Assembly (NCBI RefSeq): GCF_001411555.2
Contig: NC_049902.1
Coordinates: forward strand, 10,609,985 to 10,673,984
From: Juglans regia
Lineage: Eukaryota; Streptophyta; Magnoliopsida; Fagales; Juglandaceae
DNA: 64,000 bases
Direction of reading: 5' to 3'
The position numbers and the translations under genes were made by a program. This document shows, piece after piece, positions 11,148 through 23,306 of this stretch. The notes under the pieces are model-generated. The model was not told the DNA's origin, ran no database searches, and saw only the letters and a list, made by a program, of their open reading frames with translations. Position 1 is the stretch's first letter. Each line of letters starts with the position of its first letter.

Positions 11148-12774
11148 TGTCAAAACCCCAAGAAAAGTGCCCTATGGCAAAGCTGCCCATGTCTTGGCCA
11201 TGTCATTGACACGCCAGGACAACCCCCTGACACTGCCATTCACACACCTGGATAGCTCCACAACCAGCCCACATGCGTGTCATGGCCCATGCCTTGACAC
11301 GCACAAGGTGCCAAGCAAGGCTACTTGCCGCGCACAGCCTAGAATGTGCATGCCCAGCAAGGTTAGCGAGATTAGTGATCGCGTGCAGCCCAGCACGAAG
11401 CCCATGCACCCGCACTTGCCTGGGCCACGCCGCACAGTACGCGCATGCCTAGTACGCACACACACAATCCAGGCCATGTCAATGCCCAAGCCCCTGCCAG
11501 CGCCATGCAATGCCATCAGAAGTAGCAGCAGCAGCCGCACAACCTAGACCATGCCAACGCCTAGGCTCCTGCCCGGGCCATGTCAAGCTGTAGCAGCAGC
11601 AACAGGCCAACACCCAGGGCCCATGCCTGGGCCGTGCCATGACCAGCTCCCACTCTAGCCAGGCCAACTAGACCACGACCCATGCTGTGGGCCAACCTAG
11701 GCCACCATGGGCCAATGCATGCCAAGGGCCAACGTGGGGCCCACCCAAGGCCTTGTTTGCATGAAGCCAATTTAGGGTTTCCATTCATGTCTTTACTATA
11801 AATAAGGCACTTAGCCATTTCATTTGTACCTTTTGACAAATTTCTTTTGTGAACACTTGTGATTGTTCTTGAGGTCTATTTCGGTGCCATTGCACTTGGG
11901 GCTCTTTTGGGTGCAATTTGTGAATCCCAAAGAGAGATTACCACCTTGCAATTCGTGAGTAGATGTGATTCCATTTATCCAATCTTTGAGTATTTTCCAT
12001 TCCATTTCTTGTCTTCCATTGTGATTCATTATTTTGGTTTGCATGTTCATATATTTTCTTGAGTTTTCCCAACAAACAAACACAAGTTAATCCTCCTCCA
12101 TGCCAAGGCCAGTTCTCCATAATTCCACTTTCGATAATTAGCCTTTATCCAGTCCCACAAACCCTAGCCGAAACCACCAAGAGTCCTAAAAGGTAATTCC
12201 TACCTTTTCGGGATCATTGACTCATCTCCAAATCCAATCCCTTGACTTATGGAAGTCCATTCCATATTTCATTCCTTAAACCTATCAATCCCTAAAATCT
12301 CTCAAGTCAACCAAGCCTTCTTCAAATTGCCAAAACCAAAACACTAAACTTCCTAATTTAGATCCTACATTTTAGGGATATTGATATCCATCTCCCAATT
12401 ACTCCAAACCCTATCCAAACCCCAAATCACGCCAACCCTAATTTCCACTACCCCAAACATGTGATTGCCCTAGCCACCGAAACCCTAATCTCACTTCACC
12501 CATCCAATCCTAGCCCACATCCAATCGGCACCACCCTCAAGGACAAGCTCAAGCCATGCCACATTGCACCATATTCACCAAAACACTTAGATCAACCCTA
12601 CTGCATAATCATCAGCACTTCCATCACTCAAACACTAAACCTTCATCAACCTAGGGACCCTTCATTGCCATGCAAGTCAAGGCCAAGCAAGTTGGTAAGG
12701 CACACTTGGTCATCACAAGGACAAGGCGAGCTCGTGGACCTTAGTGTTTAGAGACTAGACCGAGATCCCTAACA
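11148..12774 (+). repeat. 5' LTR of the gypsy element
   Basis: 1627 bp, TG..CA ends. It contains a GC-rich part (about 11163-11720) rich in ggccatg, gcccatg and agcagcagc motifs, which generates spurious open frames on both strands. A tataaataagg TATA-like box lies near 11798. It is about 190 bp longer than the 3' LTR, mainly because of extra GC-rich sequence around 11390-11540. Confidence 0.9.
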
Positions 12775-13112
12775 TTAACTGATGCTTTCATTGAGAGAGC
12801 CTTCTTGCTTGGTGTTCTAGAGAAGTGCTCACTTTTCTTCAAGGTAAACAACGTGTTAATTTGATCTCTTGATTGGATTGGGGAATCCCTCTTGGATTTC
12901 ATTTATTTGTTGTATTGTGTTGTGAACCGAAGGCGGGGGACCCAAGGTTGGAGTTGTGAAGCCGTGAACAAGCTTCCAAGCAAGCCGAGTTGTTGTCCAA
13001 AGTTGCCATGTGAAGAAGCCTCAGTTTGCAAGGTAAGTGTGCTGAAATTTCAGTTTGCAAGCACCGTTGAAGGTTATGTTATTGCAAGAGTTAAAGAATC
13101 ATGCACTAAGAA

Positions 13113-13930
13113 GTGTTAGAAGCTGAGGGGCAAGGTGGTTCCAACCGGGAACACCTTGAGGTCTTGGAAGGGCATACCACAAGGCTTACCAACATCCTTG
13201 ACGAGGTCACCACTACAATGGCCGAGTTAAGGATGGCCTTGAATGCCACTTGCCGAGAGAGTGAAGAAAACCGCCATTCCATGGAAGCCATGAGAAGAGA
13301 AACTAATGCGAGCATTTGAGAGGCTCGAAAGAAGATTTGTTGAAGGGAATGACCATGGGCCACATCCCAATGGGCAAAGGCATGAGACCTTTGTTGATGG
13401 TGCCAAGACTAGTGTTACTGGTTCTATGCGTGAGCCACCACAACCTGAGTATAGAAGAGGAGGACGAGTTGAGAATGATCAAGTGGTTGAGAGATGGATC
13501 CATGATGAAGGGAACCACATTAGGAGTCCGAGTTTGGGACATCAAGATGTGAGGTTTGAGTCACCTAGACATGAAGAAGAAGATGCCGAGTATGAGCATG
13601 AGCATGAGCAAGAAAGGCCGAATGGCCATGGTGACCATTTTGAGAGAAGACATCAACACCATGAGAAAGATAGAGGCCATCGGGGTTGAAGACATGAAGA
13701 TGATCACTATGAGGAAAAAAGGAGAAACTTGGCTTATGATCGGGGACCTAAGAGGCCGAATGTGGATTTTTCCAAGTTCAATGAGGGAGATCCATATGAG
13801 TGGTTGGATAAAGTGGACCACTACTTTCATGTGTATGAGGTGCCTAGACATGAGCGGGTGTCGACGACATGTTTCTACTTGGAGGGAAGGACAAGCAAAT
13901 GGTGGATGTGGCTTTGTGATCAATACGAGG
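13113..13930 (+). pseudogene. Gypsy gag, 3'-truncated
   Basis: The first frame (13113-13319) gives a coiled-coil-like N-terminus (GHTTRLTNILDEVTTTMAEL). The next (13306-13689) is a basic, His/Glu-rich linker with EHEHEHEQERPNGHGD. The retrotrans_gag core starts near 13740: VDFSKFNEGDPYEWLDKVDH, VYEVPRHERV and KWWMWLCDQYEG. The core breaks off at about 13930, where the sequence jumps into RT; no zinc knuckle or protease remains. Gag would form the particle shell. The frame changes at about 13310 and 13690 show decay. Confidence 0.85.
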
Positions 13931-15960
13931 GGATTTTTGGGGCTATCCGGCTACTAAAGGCAGTTTGTGAAGAATTATGGGCTTATTGCTAAGCCACTCA
14001 CCTCTTTGTTGAAGAAAGACAACTTTGAGAGGATACAAGAGGCAATGGAAGCTTTTGAAGAATTGAAGAGGGCCATGACCGTGACAACCATGCTAACATT
14101 GCAAAACTTTAAGAAGCCGTTTGAAATGTATGCAGATGCAAGTGGAGAGGGAATATGGGCTGTTTTAGTGTAAGAGAAGAGACCTTTGGCCTTTATCTCC
14201 AAGGCACTTGGGCCAATGAAGAAGACATGGAGCACTTATGCAAGGGAGATGTTGGTGGTGGTGCATGCCGTGAAGATATGGCGGCCTTATTTATTGGGCC
14301 GCAAGTTCACCATTGTGACCGATCAACAAGCCTTGAGGCACCTTCTCCAACAAAAGATAGTCACCCCTGAACAAAAAAAGTTTCTTGTCAAGCTACTTGG
14401 GTTTGAGTATGACATTGTGTACCAATCGGGTAAAGAGAACAAAGTAGCCGATGCATTGAGTAGGAGAGAGGGGAGTTCTCTTTTGTGGGTTGTACATGAA
14501 GATGATGAGTCCTCTATGTTGGCTTTGAGTGGGGCCGAATGGAGGATATGGGACAAGATCCGTGAAGCTACCAAGCTTGATGCAACGTCCATTGAAATTG
14601 TTGAACTCCTAGAAGCACAAGGTAATGGGGTGGTTGGATTCAAGGTGAGGGATGACTTTATCTATTATAAAGACTATGTGTACGTGCCTAATGTTCCAAA
14701 TTTGAGAAAGGAGATCCTTGACCATTTTCATAATAGCAAGGAAGGGGGACACTTGGGTTGGTTGAGGACTTATATAAGGGTTAAGCACTTCTTTTATTGG
14801 GAAGGGCTTAAGAAGAAGGTGAAGACACTAGTGGTCGAATGTGATGTGTGCCAAAAGGCCAAGTATGATATAAGACCTCCATTCGGGCTCTTGCAACCAT
14901 TGCCAATTCCAAACTTAATTTGGGAGGATTTGACAATGGACTTTGTGGAGGGGTTACCTATTAGTGGAGTCTTCGAGGTGATATTGGTGGCGGTGGATCG
15001 CCTTAGTAAGTATGCTCATTTCATTCCTCTCAAGCATCCTTACATGGCCAAGAGTGTGGCCAAGGCATTTGTAGACAATGTGGTGAAGCTCCATGGGTTT
15101 CCAAAAAGTATTATGACCGATAGTGATATGGTGTTCATGAGCACCTTTTGGAGTGATCTTTTTGAGTTGCAAGGAAGTAAATTAAAGCCAAGTTCATCTT
15201 ACGATCCTCAAACCGATGGGCAAACCGAGGTGGTGAATAAAACACTTGAGCAATATTTAAGGTGTTTTTGCCATGAAGAACAAAGGAGGTGGGGTGACTA
15301 CTTGACTTGGGCCGAGTATTGGTACAATATTGCATTCCACGCTTCCATCCAAAGGAGTCCTTTTGAGGTTGTGTATGGGAGACCACCACCTATCTTGGTG
15401 AATTATGAGAGAGGCACCCGCAAAGAGTGATGAAGTGGACAATGAGTTGATCACTAGGGATGAGATCTTGGCAAAAGTGAAGAGAGAGCTCAAGAGAGCT
15501 CAAGAGAGCTCAAGAGAGAATGAAAAAGTACTATGACCAAGGGAGGCGTGTAGTTGCCTTCGAAGTGGGGGATTATGTATACTTAAAGTTACAACCATAT
15601 GGGCAAATGACCTTGAGGAAGAAGCTTAATTTGAAACTATCCAAGAGGTATTATGGGCCTTTCAAGGTGCTAGAGAGGTTGGGAGATGTGGCTTCTAGGT
15701 TGGAACATCCTCCAACAAGGATGTGGCTTCTGCATCCTTCCTTCTAGGTTGCCACATTGATGAAGAGTTGCCAAGGTTTGATGAAGAAGGAAGGATGATT
15801 TTGCAACCAAAAGAGGCACTTGATTGTAGGATTGTGACAAGGGGAGGAAAAGAAGGAAAGTGTGGCAAGTGTTGATTCAATGGGGAGGAGTGCCAAGGGA
15901 AGAGGCTACTTGGGAGGATTATGATGACATGGGGTTGAGGTTTCCACAATTGATGTGCTT
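13931..15960 (+). pseudogene. Gypsy pol remnant: RT tail, RNase H, integrase, chromodomain-like end
   Basis: The remnant begins at FLGLSGY, then a stop, then RQFVKNYGLIAKPLTSLLK, the region just after the RT active site; YxDD itself is deleted. RNase H follows (YADASGEG, FTIVTDQQALRHLL, NKVADALSRR) in the open frame 14186-15430. The same frame holds the integrase His/Cys finger (CDVCQKAK) and core with the three acidic residues in TMDFVEGLP, TDSDMVF and TDGQTEVVN. After a frame change, 15520-15747 encodes YYDQGRRVVAFEVGDYVYLK and YYGPFKVLERLGDVASRL. Beyond 15750 another frame gives KVWQVLIQWGGVPREEATWED, a chromodomain-like end. The domain order RT-RH-IN is that of Ty3/gypsy. A stop at 14171 and several frameshifts disable it. 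Confidence 0.9.
15482..15523 (+). repeat. 13 bp tandem repeat in the integrase tail
   Basis: The unit gagctcaagagag occurs three times in tandem between the integrase core and the C-terminal segment. The expansion separates the frames 14186-15430 and 15520-15747. Confidence 0.7.
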
Positions 15961-15974
15961 GAAGGGAGGGGGAA
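15961..15974 (+). other. Polypurine tract of the gypsy element
   Basis: The purine-only run gaagggagggggaa lies directly against the 3' LTR start at 15975. This is the expected primer for plus-strand synthesis and sets the element on the plus strand. Confidence 0.85.
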
Positions 15975-17411
15975 TGTCAAAACCCCAAGAATAATGGCCT
16001 ATGGCCAAGTTGCCCATGTATTGGCCATGTCATTGACACACCTGGACAACCCCACAACCAGCCCACATGCGTGCCATGGCCCATGCCTTGACACGCACAA
16101 GGTGCCCAGTGAGGCTACTGGCAGCGCGCAGACTAGCATGCCTAGCAAGGTTAGCAAGGCTAGTGACCGCGCACAACTTAGACCATGCCAATGCCTAGGC
16201 CCTTGCTTAGGCCATATCAAGCCATAACAGTAGCAACAGGCCAACGCCTAGGGCCCATGCCTGAGCCGTGACATGGCCAGCCCCCACTTTAGCCTGGCCT
16301 ACCAGACCACGGCCCATGCTGTGGGCCAACCTAGGCCACCATGGGCCAATGCATGCCAAGGGCCAACATGGGGCCCACCCAAGGCCTTGTTTGCATGAAG
16401 CCACTTTAGGGTTTCCATTTATGTCTTTACTATAAATAACGCACTTAGCCATTTCATTTGTACCTTTTGAAAAATTTCTTTTGTAAACACTTGTGATTGT
16501 TCTTGAGCTCTATTTTGGTACCATTGCACTTGGGCTCTTTTGAATGCAATTCATGAATCCCAAAGAGAGGTTCGCACCTTAGAATTCGTGAATATGTGTG
16601 ATTCCATTTATCCAATCCTTTAGTATTTTCCATTCCATTTCTTTTTTTTTTTCATTGTGATTCATTATTTTGGTTTGCATGTTCACATATTTTCTTGAGT
16701 TTTCCCAACAAACAAACACAAGTTAATCCTCCTCCACACCAAGGCCAATTCCATAATTCCACTTTCCATAATTAGCCTTCATCCATTCCCACAAACCCTA
16801 GCCAAAACCACCAAGAGTCCTAAAAGGTAGGGAACTACCTTTTAGGGATCATTGACTTATTTCCAAATCCAATCCTAAGGAAGTCCATTCCATATTTCAT
16901 TCCTTAAACCTCTCAATCCCTAAAATCTCTCAAGTCAACCACGACTTCTTCAAATTGCCAAAACCGAAACACTAAACTTCCTAATTTAGATCCTACATTT
17001 TAGGGATCTTGATATCCATCTTCCAATCACTCCAAACCCTATCCAAACACCAAATCACGCCAACCCTAATTTACACTACCCCAAACACGTGATTGCCCTA
17101 GCCACCGAAACCTTAACCTCACTTCACCCATTCAACCCTAGCCCACATCCAATTAGTGCCACCTTCAAGGACAAGCTCAAGTTGTGCCACATTGCACCAT
17201 ATTCATCAAAACACTTAGATCAACCCTACTACATCATTATCATCATCATCATCACTTCCATCACTCAAACACTAAACCTTCATCAACCTAGAGACCCTCC
17301 ATTGCCACGCAAGTCAAGGCCAAGCAAGTTGGCAAGGCACACTCGGTCATCTCAAGGACAGGGCGAGTTTGTGGACCTTAGTGTTTAGGGACTAGACCGA
17401 GGTCCCTAACA
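15975..17411 (+). repeat. 3' LTR of the gypsy element
   Basis: 1437 bp with the same TG..CA termini as the 5' LTR, followed by AGAAG (17412-17416). It has a (atc)n tract near 17230-17250 that is shorter in the 5' LTR. Confidence 0.9.
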
Positions 17412-18176
17412 AGAAGACCCTGGTTGGGAATATCTCGACACTCACTTGAGTTTTGGTCAAGGGAGGACCAGCAAAATAGTGCGGTCGACAATTGCTCAAA
17501 GTTCTATTGAGTGAGAATTAGACATAGTGTTTGCTCAAGGTTTGGTCAAGTGAGACTTATGACTTCAATTCGCTAGATTTTGTTTGAAACATATATCGAG
17601 GTCCTTGTTTCTTTTAAATTTTTTCAGATTTAAGAATTTTAGTTGCTTTCGATCTCTAGGTTGACTTTACTTGTATTTAATGAGTAGAGATATGCTTTGG
17701 ATGAACTGGTTATTGTTTTCCTCAATTTATCCAATCTCATACCTATCTTGAGAGTGTTTTCTTTATTACCTATGATATCATAGAGTTTTCTTTAGACAAA
17801 AGATTTGTGTTATTTTGTGAAGCATAGTCGTTATTCTTAGGCATGCAATGGTCTTAGAGAATTTGACGATTTCTAGCAAAAAAAGCCGCCAACCAATTGG
17901 TGCTGGTGCTGCTGCAATTACTCATGAGAAGAATCATTTCACTTCGGAGAAGTTGCTTGAATTTTCTCGAAAGTTATTAAGCTTCCTAAGAATCTCTACT
18001 CAAAAGTTATTACTTGAATCATCTATTGAAAGGTTTAATAGATATTTTTAGTGGTTTCAACCAATGTTCCTTCTTAATGAATTTACCTCTACATTTTGCA
18101 GCACTATGATGATGCTATGATGGATCTCTTTTTTTCTTTACATGTTTGTGCTATTCTCAGTTGTCTTTGCCTTCAT
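17412..18176. repeat. Block A, copy 1, middle part
   Basis: From about 17595, ggtccttgtttc and the following sequence match copy 2 at 45637 onward. tttggatgaactggttattg matches 46034, 47253 and flanks. tatgatatcatag at 17770 resumes copy 2 at 54789. The stretch 17417-17594 has no counterpart in copy 2, where about 380 bp are missing. The frame at 17848-18051 is not conserved in copy 2 and no gene is recognised. Confidence 0.8.
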
Positions 18177-21094
18177 TGTAACACCCGTATTTTAGTGTAT
18201 TTTAATTGAAAGATTAGTTGTTATTAATTTAAAAATTTATTCTCTCATTTTAAAATTGGTTGGATTTTTAGTGGGTTTATTTTTATGTTTTTAATTTTGT
18301 GAAAATTATTCTGAAGTGTTTTCTTATAATTGATTATTGTAATACATTTAAATTGTTTTTCATATTAAATTAGCTTATTATTGGGTTTAATTATTTATTT
18401 TCATTTTAGTCACTGCGTTTGAATTATTTTATTTCACTTGCTGTTTTAAAATCGTTTCCATTAGATCATTTTTGCAACCTAAGATGTGAGGATTGGACCT
18501 CATTTCTTTCCCTACATTTTCTCTTTCCTCTTTTCTTTTCTTCCTTTTTTTTTTTTTCCCTCCCCTGGCTCTCCCGCACGCCGCAACCCCCTCTCTCTCT
18601 ACGTCCGTTCCTTCGTTCACCCAGCCCTGCCGCCTCGCGCCGCCGTGCACAACATCGCCCGGCCCACCGTCCTCCCCAGCCACCGGCGACCACCCCCCTG
18701 TAATCTCAGCCCCAACTGCGCCGCTGTTAGCTCCCACGCGCACCACCAAGCCGCGGCACTCCTTGCACCGCTGCGCCGCCGTCGCGCCACCTCCGGCCAC
18801 CATCTTCTCACCACATCATCATTGACCTCCTAGCAACCCAATGGACCCAACCCCACCTCCGATTTGTCACCGGTGAAGCCCCACCATCAATATTTCCGTT
18901 TTGGGTGTTTTTGCACTTCAACTGCCTATTGCGCCGCCATCCACGGCCAACCACCACCACCACCAGTTTCACCGACATCCCTAAGCCCTACCCTATCAAT
19001 CTCGGGTCTTCGTTTACACCCGTTCAAAAGTGAGTTTTTGAGACCCACGGCCACAGTGCATTTGGCACTGTTTTGTTGCTGTGTTGCCGCTTCTAGCACC
19101 TCCGTGATCTTTCAAAAATTATATTATAGCATTGTAAGTATTTTTCCCAAAGAACTTTTGAAATTTAAATATATTTCTGCGCTAATTCTTATTTACTGTG
19201 AATTTATTGGTTGTGCCGGACTGAGTCCGAGGAGTAAGGGGATCGGTTGGATTGGATGATGGAGTTGTTTGTGTGAGATTGGTTTATGCTATGAAATTTG
19301 TTGGTTGATTCGGGTTTAAATATTGGTGTTTTGAGTTTGACGTTGGTCATGATGAATATTGGTAATTTTTAGGAGGTGATGATATATTTTTGGATTATTG
19401 GTTTGGTGTTTTGGAAATGTTTAGAAGGGTTTGTTGGGGCCTTTTAACATCTAGAAGTGTTGAGATATTTTTTTTCCTGTTGTGGAGTTGTGAACGGAGA
19501 AAGAGTAGTGTGTAGTGTCATCCTGGTTAAATTGTTGACGATTGCTTGGGACTATGAGCTGCTGAAGTAAGTGTGAGTTAGTGATAATCGGAGTTGACAT
19601 TGGTTTTGATGCTTGTATTGGACAATACTGAGATTGGTATAGAATATTTTTGGGTCGAAGTGTGGGCTGTCCAGATTGTTATTTGGTAGTTTGAGTTGGA
19701 TTAAACATGCTGAATTATGGTCTAGAATTTGGGTCTTAAGTTGTCTAAGACCAATTTTGTGTTGTTGGACTTTAATATTTAGTTTATATCATTTTTATGA
19801 ATAGGTGATGAGAGGGATAGAGATCGTATTCAAGTCATAGATAATGCGCTACAGGAGTCAGGTAAGCGGGGTTCCTATGCTAGGCCTTATACGAATTATT
19901 TAAGACTGAGGTTGATTTTCTGAAAACTTTGCATATTTTTGTGGTGAAATGAGAACTTGGGAAAAACAAAACCAACATCGGTCGTTTATTTGCATACTCA
20001 TGAAATCTGTATGAAAAAGAGAAAAATATGTTCTGACATGTATTGTGTAGACATGAGCTAAATTCTGTCATGTGGTTTCTAAAATCTGAAAAATGAGCGA
20101 TATTGAGAATATGAAAAGTTGTGCATTTATTTGAAAAGATGTTCTGGCTTTTGTGTTCAGTGTGTGTAAACTGTCTGATTCTGTTTTGATACTCTGTATT
20201 ATTTTGATATAACATCTGAAAACGTTTGGCATGGTGTACTGGTTTTCGTATCTGACTCTGTCTCTGCTCTGCTCTGTTTGGGTTGGTACCAACTTCTCTG
20301 TTTCTGAGTGCACCCACTTTGGAAACAATGTGGTTTTATTGTGGTCTTTCCTGTGTGTATACTCGGGGCTCCGAGAAGAATAAAGGAAAGATTTCACCTC
20401 TGTCTCTGCTTGGTTTGGCCACCGGGGTTAGCACAACCCTACCACGGGAGTGAAACATGGTCTCTGCTATGTTTGATGCTCTGTTTGGATCTGATGATGA
20501 TACTCAGTTTATGTTATGCCAAAGTATTATGGGTTTTACTTGTCTTAAAACCATTGCTCTGTTACTTTTAAAAGTATGCTCTGTTCTGCATGATAACTCT
20601 GGAAAATATTTTGTTATGCATGCTATACTTTGTAAATGCTCATATTTGCATGCTAGCATATGATTTCTGCTTACTGAGTTGTTGATAACTCACCCCCTAT
20701 CATTATAATATTTTTTAGATGATGTGGAGAGTCCAAATGAGGACCTAGATTAGATTGGTGAACGTGTTTAAGCTGAGGAGATGTTAGAAGAAGAAGTTCT
20801 GATTCTGATGTTCTTAGTTATAATGTCTTTTAGTTTTAATTACATCTTGGGCTTGGGTTTAGTAAGACTTTTGAAGTTATTTAGTTTGGTTTGTTATGAC
20901 TATCGGGAGATTTTGGACTCCTTAGTTTATTTTGCTGCAGTAATAATTTTGTAGAGTTTCAATGTGGTTATTTAGAGTACTTGAGATTGAGTTTTGCTAA
21001 TAAAGTTTTGGAGTTTTATTTTAGTTGTGTTGGGAAACATGTTCTTAAGTGACAGATAGTAATTCTCCAGGCCAACCGGGTTTGGGGCGTTACA
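18177..21094 (+). mobile_element. Probable solo LTR (2.9 kb) with target duplication
   Basis: The insertion starts tgtaacaccc and ends gggcgttaca, giving TG..CA with complementary termini. The flanks are TTCAT (18172-18176) and TTCTT (21095-21099), and the unfilled site in block A copy 2 reads TTCCT at 54901-54905. No internal second LTR, PBS, gag or pol is seen. A solo LTR of a long-LTR gypsy family, or a non-autonomous element, is therefore most likely. It contains CT-rich leader-like sequence (18560-18600), a GC-rich block (18590-18840) and tctgctctgtttgg repeats (20220-20530). Long GC-driven open frames at 18419-18833 occur in several frames at once and are not counted as genes. Confidence 0.8.
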
Positions 21095-21184
21095 TTCTTG
21101 ATCTCAGTTGATGAGTAATTTAAATCAAAAGTATAGAGTTTTATTTTGGTCATTTGTGAATTTTGGAAAGTTGAATCAACCTTT
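21095..21184. repeat. Block A, copy 1, short spacer between two insertions
   Basis: About 90 bp matching 54901-54989 of copy 2 (ggtaatttaaatcaaaagta type), ending in the CCTTT target duplication of the next element. Confidence 0.8.
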
Positions 21185-21779
21185 TGTTTTGCAAAAACAC
21201 GCACCAATGATGGCAAATAAAAGTAAAAGCAATCACGATCAAGCACACGATGTACAATATAAGTGGTTTGGCAAATTGCCTACATCTACAGAACTGCATA
21301 AATCTTATTAACTCAAGGAGATTACAATCACTCAATCTCAACTCACATTCTCTAGGTTTTTTGCTTTCTCTCACAATATACATTTACTTGACAATTGTTT
21401 TCTCACAAAATATGCTGAAAGTCGTACACAACAAGTCAAATAAGACATATATAGCAAACGGTGATGAAAACCCTATTATGGCAAAATCTGCGTTCTTCGT
21501 TCTAGCGGAGTGTCGAGCACGCATCGAGTGAACGACCAAAGCAACATTGGCTCGAGTGGGGTGTTGAGCGGGGCTCGAGCGAACACTAGGGTTTATGTTT
21601 CGCTCGAGCTCACTGTCGCGTGGGACTCAAGCGAGCTCACAGGTTGAGCTTCGCTCGAGCCCACTATCGAGCGCACGTCGAGCGAACTCATGGGTTGAGC
21701 TTCGTTATTGCGCACGTTGAGCAAACACTCTGTTTCTTGATTTTTAGCTCCAAAACCAATCTCCACATACACCCCAACA
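21185..21779 (-). repeat. 3' LTR (minus sense) of the copia derivative
   Basis: 595 bp, TGTTTTGCAAAAAC to CCCCAACA. It contains several near-copies of a ctcgagcga motif at 21530-21720, repeated head-to-tail with small changes. Confidence 0.9.
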
Positions 21780-22107
21780 ATCTCCCACTTGGATACTGGG
21801 TCTCCACTTGCCAGTCATTGTTTCCAACCAAGCCCTATCATCTTTGCAGCTCACAGATCTCGTCTTCAAGCCAGAAGACGCACTTAAGTGAAGCTCAACT
21901 TTAGTCTTCCATGTACATTGTCCTTAGTCAGCATATCCACTAGGCGACTCATAACTCCCACTGCACTTGGAGTATCCGGTCTCGAACTGATATTGACAAC
22001 CTCAGCAACTTTCCCAGGCTTTCATGAGGAACGACAAAGCTGACTCCCTTTGGCTTCCTCAAATGTTTCGCGTGATCAAGCCTGCCTTTTTGCACTCTTC
22101 TATTTCC

Positions 22108-23150
22108 CTACACATCACTGGACCATGATGTTAAATACAAAGAGTTAAATCTCTTACCATGCGCTAAGACCAGTGCATCCTTAGTGATCTTCCAAGCTCC
22201 TCCAGAGAACGATACTGCATAACTACTATCATCAAACTGTCCCACAGAGATAAATTTTTTTTTCAGATCTAGAATGTATTTGATTTGCTGTAAAGTCCAC
22301 ACGCCCCTATTTGGGAGTGTGATGTGCACATCATCCACTCCAATTACGTTTAGTTCCTATCCATTAGCCGCATACATCTTCCCAAAATCACCAGCAACAT
22401 AATTCAGCATGATTTCTCTATGTGATGTGCTATGAAATGAAGTCCCTGAATCCAACACCCAATCATCAATCAGACTGTGCGCTGCAAGAAGTAAGGCATT
22501 ATGAATTTCTTCTACCCCTACATTCACTGCATCATCCTCAACACTTTCTTGATTCCTGCAGTTTTTCTTAATGTGGCCCGATTTGGCACAGCTCCAGCAC
22601 TTGATCTACTACCTAGATCTTGTCTTGCTCTTGACCTGTCTTGTCATCTGCCCCGATTGTCAATATTTAGGACCGATTCTGAACCTGAGAACTCACCTGA
22701 GTCTCTTCTACGTACCTCTTCAACAAGGATCATGTCACGTACGTAGTCATAGTTCAGTTTCATCTTGCCGGTTCAACTACTCACAGCAATCCTGATGGCC
22801 TCCCAACTATTTGGTAGCGATGCCAACAAAATCAACGCTCTGATCTCATCATCAAACTCAATCTTTACAGAAGACAATTGATTTGTGATCGTATTGAATT
22901 CATTCAAGTGTTGGGCCATAGACATACCTTCTGACATTTTTAGATTGAACAATTTCTTCATCAAGTACACTTTGTTATTTGCCGATGCCTTTTCATTCAT
23001 ACCTGACAAAGTCGTCATGAGATCTGCCGTGGTTCTCTCCTTACTGACATTGTGGGCCACTGTTTTGGATAAGGTCAGTTGAATATCCCCAGAACCTGTT
23101 GATCTAACAGGGTTCACTTAGCATCATCCATACTCTCCGGCTTTTTCCCC
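22108..23150 (-). pseudogene. Copia gag-protease remnant
   Basis: The minus frame 23117-22773 encodes a UBN2-type gag: NNKVYLMKKLFNLKMSEGMS, HLNEFNTITNQLSSV and LILLASLPNSWEA. Further on (about 22610-22560) is an intact zinc knuckle CWSCAKSGHIKKNC. The protease motif VLDSGTSFHS follows at about 22460-22430, and the pre-integrase region is at 22338-22108 (VHITLPNRGVWTLQQIKYI, LVLAHGKRFNSLYLTSW). Coding then ends in stops. Order and motifs are those of plant copia gag-pol, but pol is cut after the protease. Stops and frameshifts lie between the pieces. Confidence 0.88.
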
Positions 23151-23306
23151 AACAATGGAAGATGGAGCCTTTTCCCATAGAGATAGTCCTCAGTCTGCAT
23201 CTTCTACTACCTAAAATCAGTGCTGTCAAACTTCTCGATCCTGGGTGCTTTCACTTTATCTCTAGCCATTGCTCTCCTTCAGATCCAACCTAGCTCTGAT
23301 ACCAGT

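Larger units (their letters stand above)
11148..17411 (+). mobile_element. Ty3/gypsy chromovirus-like retrotransposon, internally deleted
   Basis: A 6.26 kb element with LTRs at 11148-12774 and 15975-17411, both starting TGTCAAAACCCC and ending CCCTAACA. The 5 bp target duplication AGAAG lies at 11143-11147 and 17412-17416. The internal part codes gag and then the end of RT, RNase H, integrase and a chromodomain-like tail. A large deletion removed the gag C-terminus, protease and RT core. A polypurine tract directly precedes the 3' LTR. The insertion sits inside duplicated block A. The two LTRs differ by an indel of roughly 170 bp and many substitutions, so it is not a recent insertion. Confidence 0.92.

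Noticed and set aside
11167..11839. Overlapping open frames on both strands in the GC-rich LTR part
   Set aside because: Several frames are open at once because of base composition; they lie in an LTR and share no family motif.
18419..18833. Long open frames (about 95-125 codons) in three plus frames and two minus frames
   Set aside because: GC/CT-rich leader-like sequence inside a solo LTR; simultaneous openness in many frames argues against coding.
19880..20397. Minus-strand open frames of 145 and 109 codons
   Set aside because: Antisense to the solo LTR, low complexity, no domain and no conserved counterpart.
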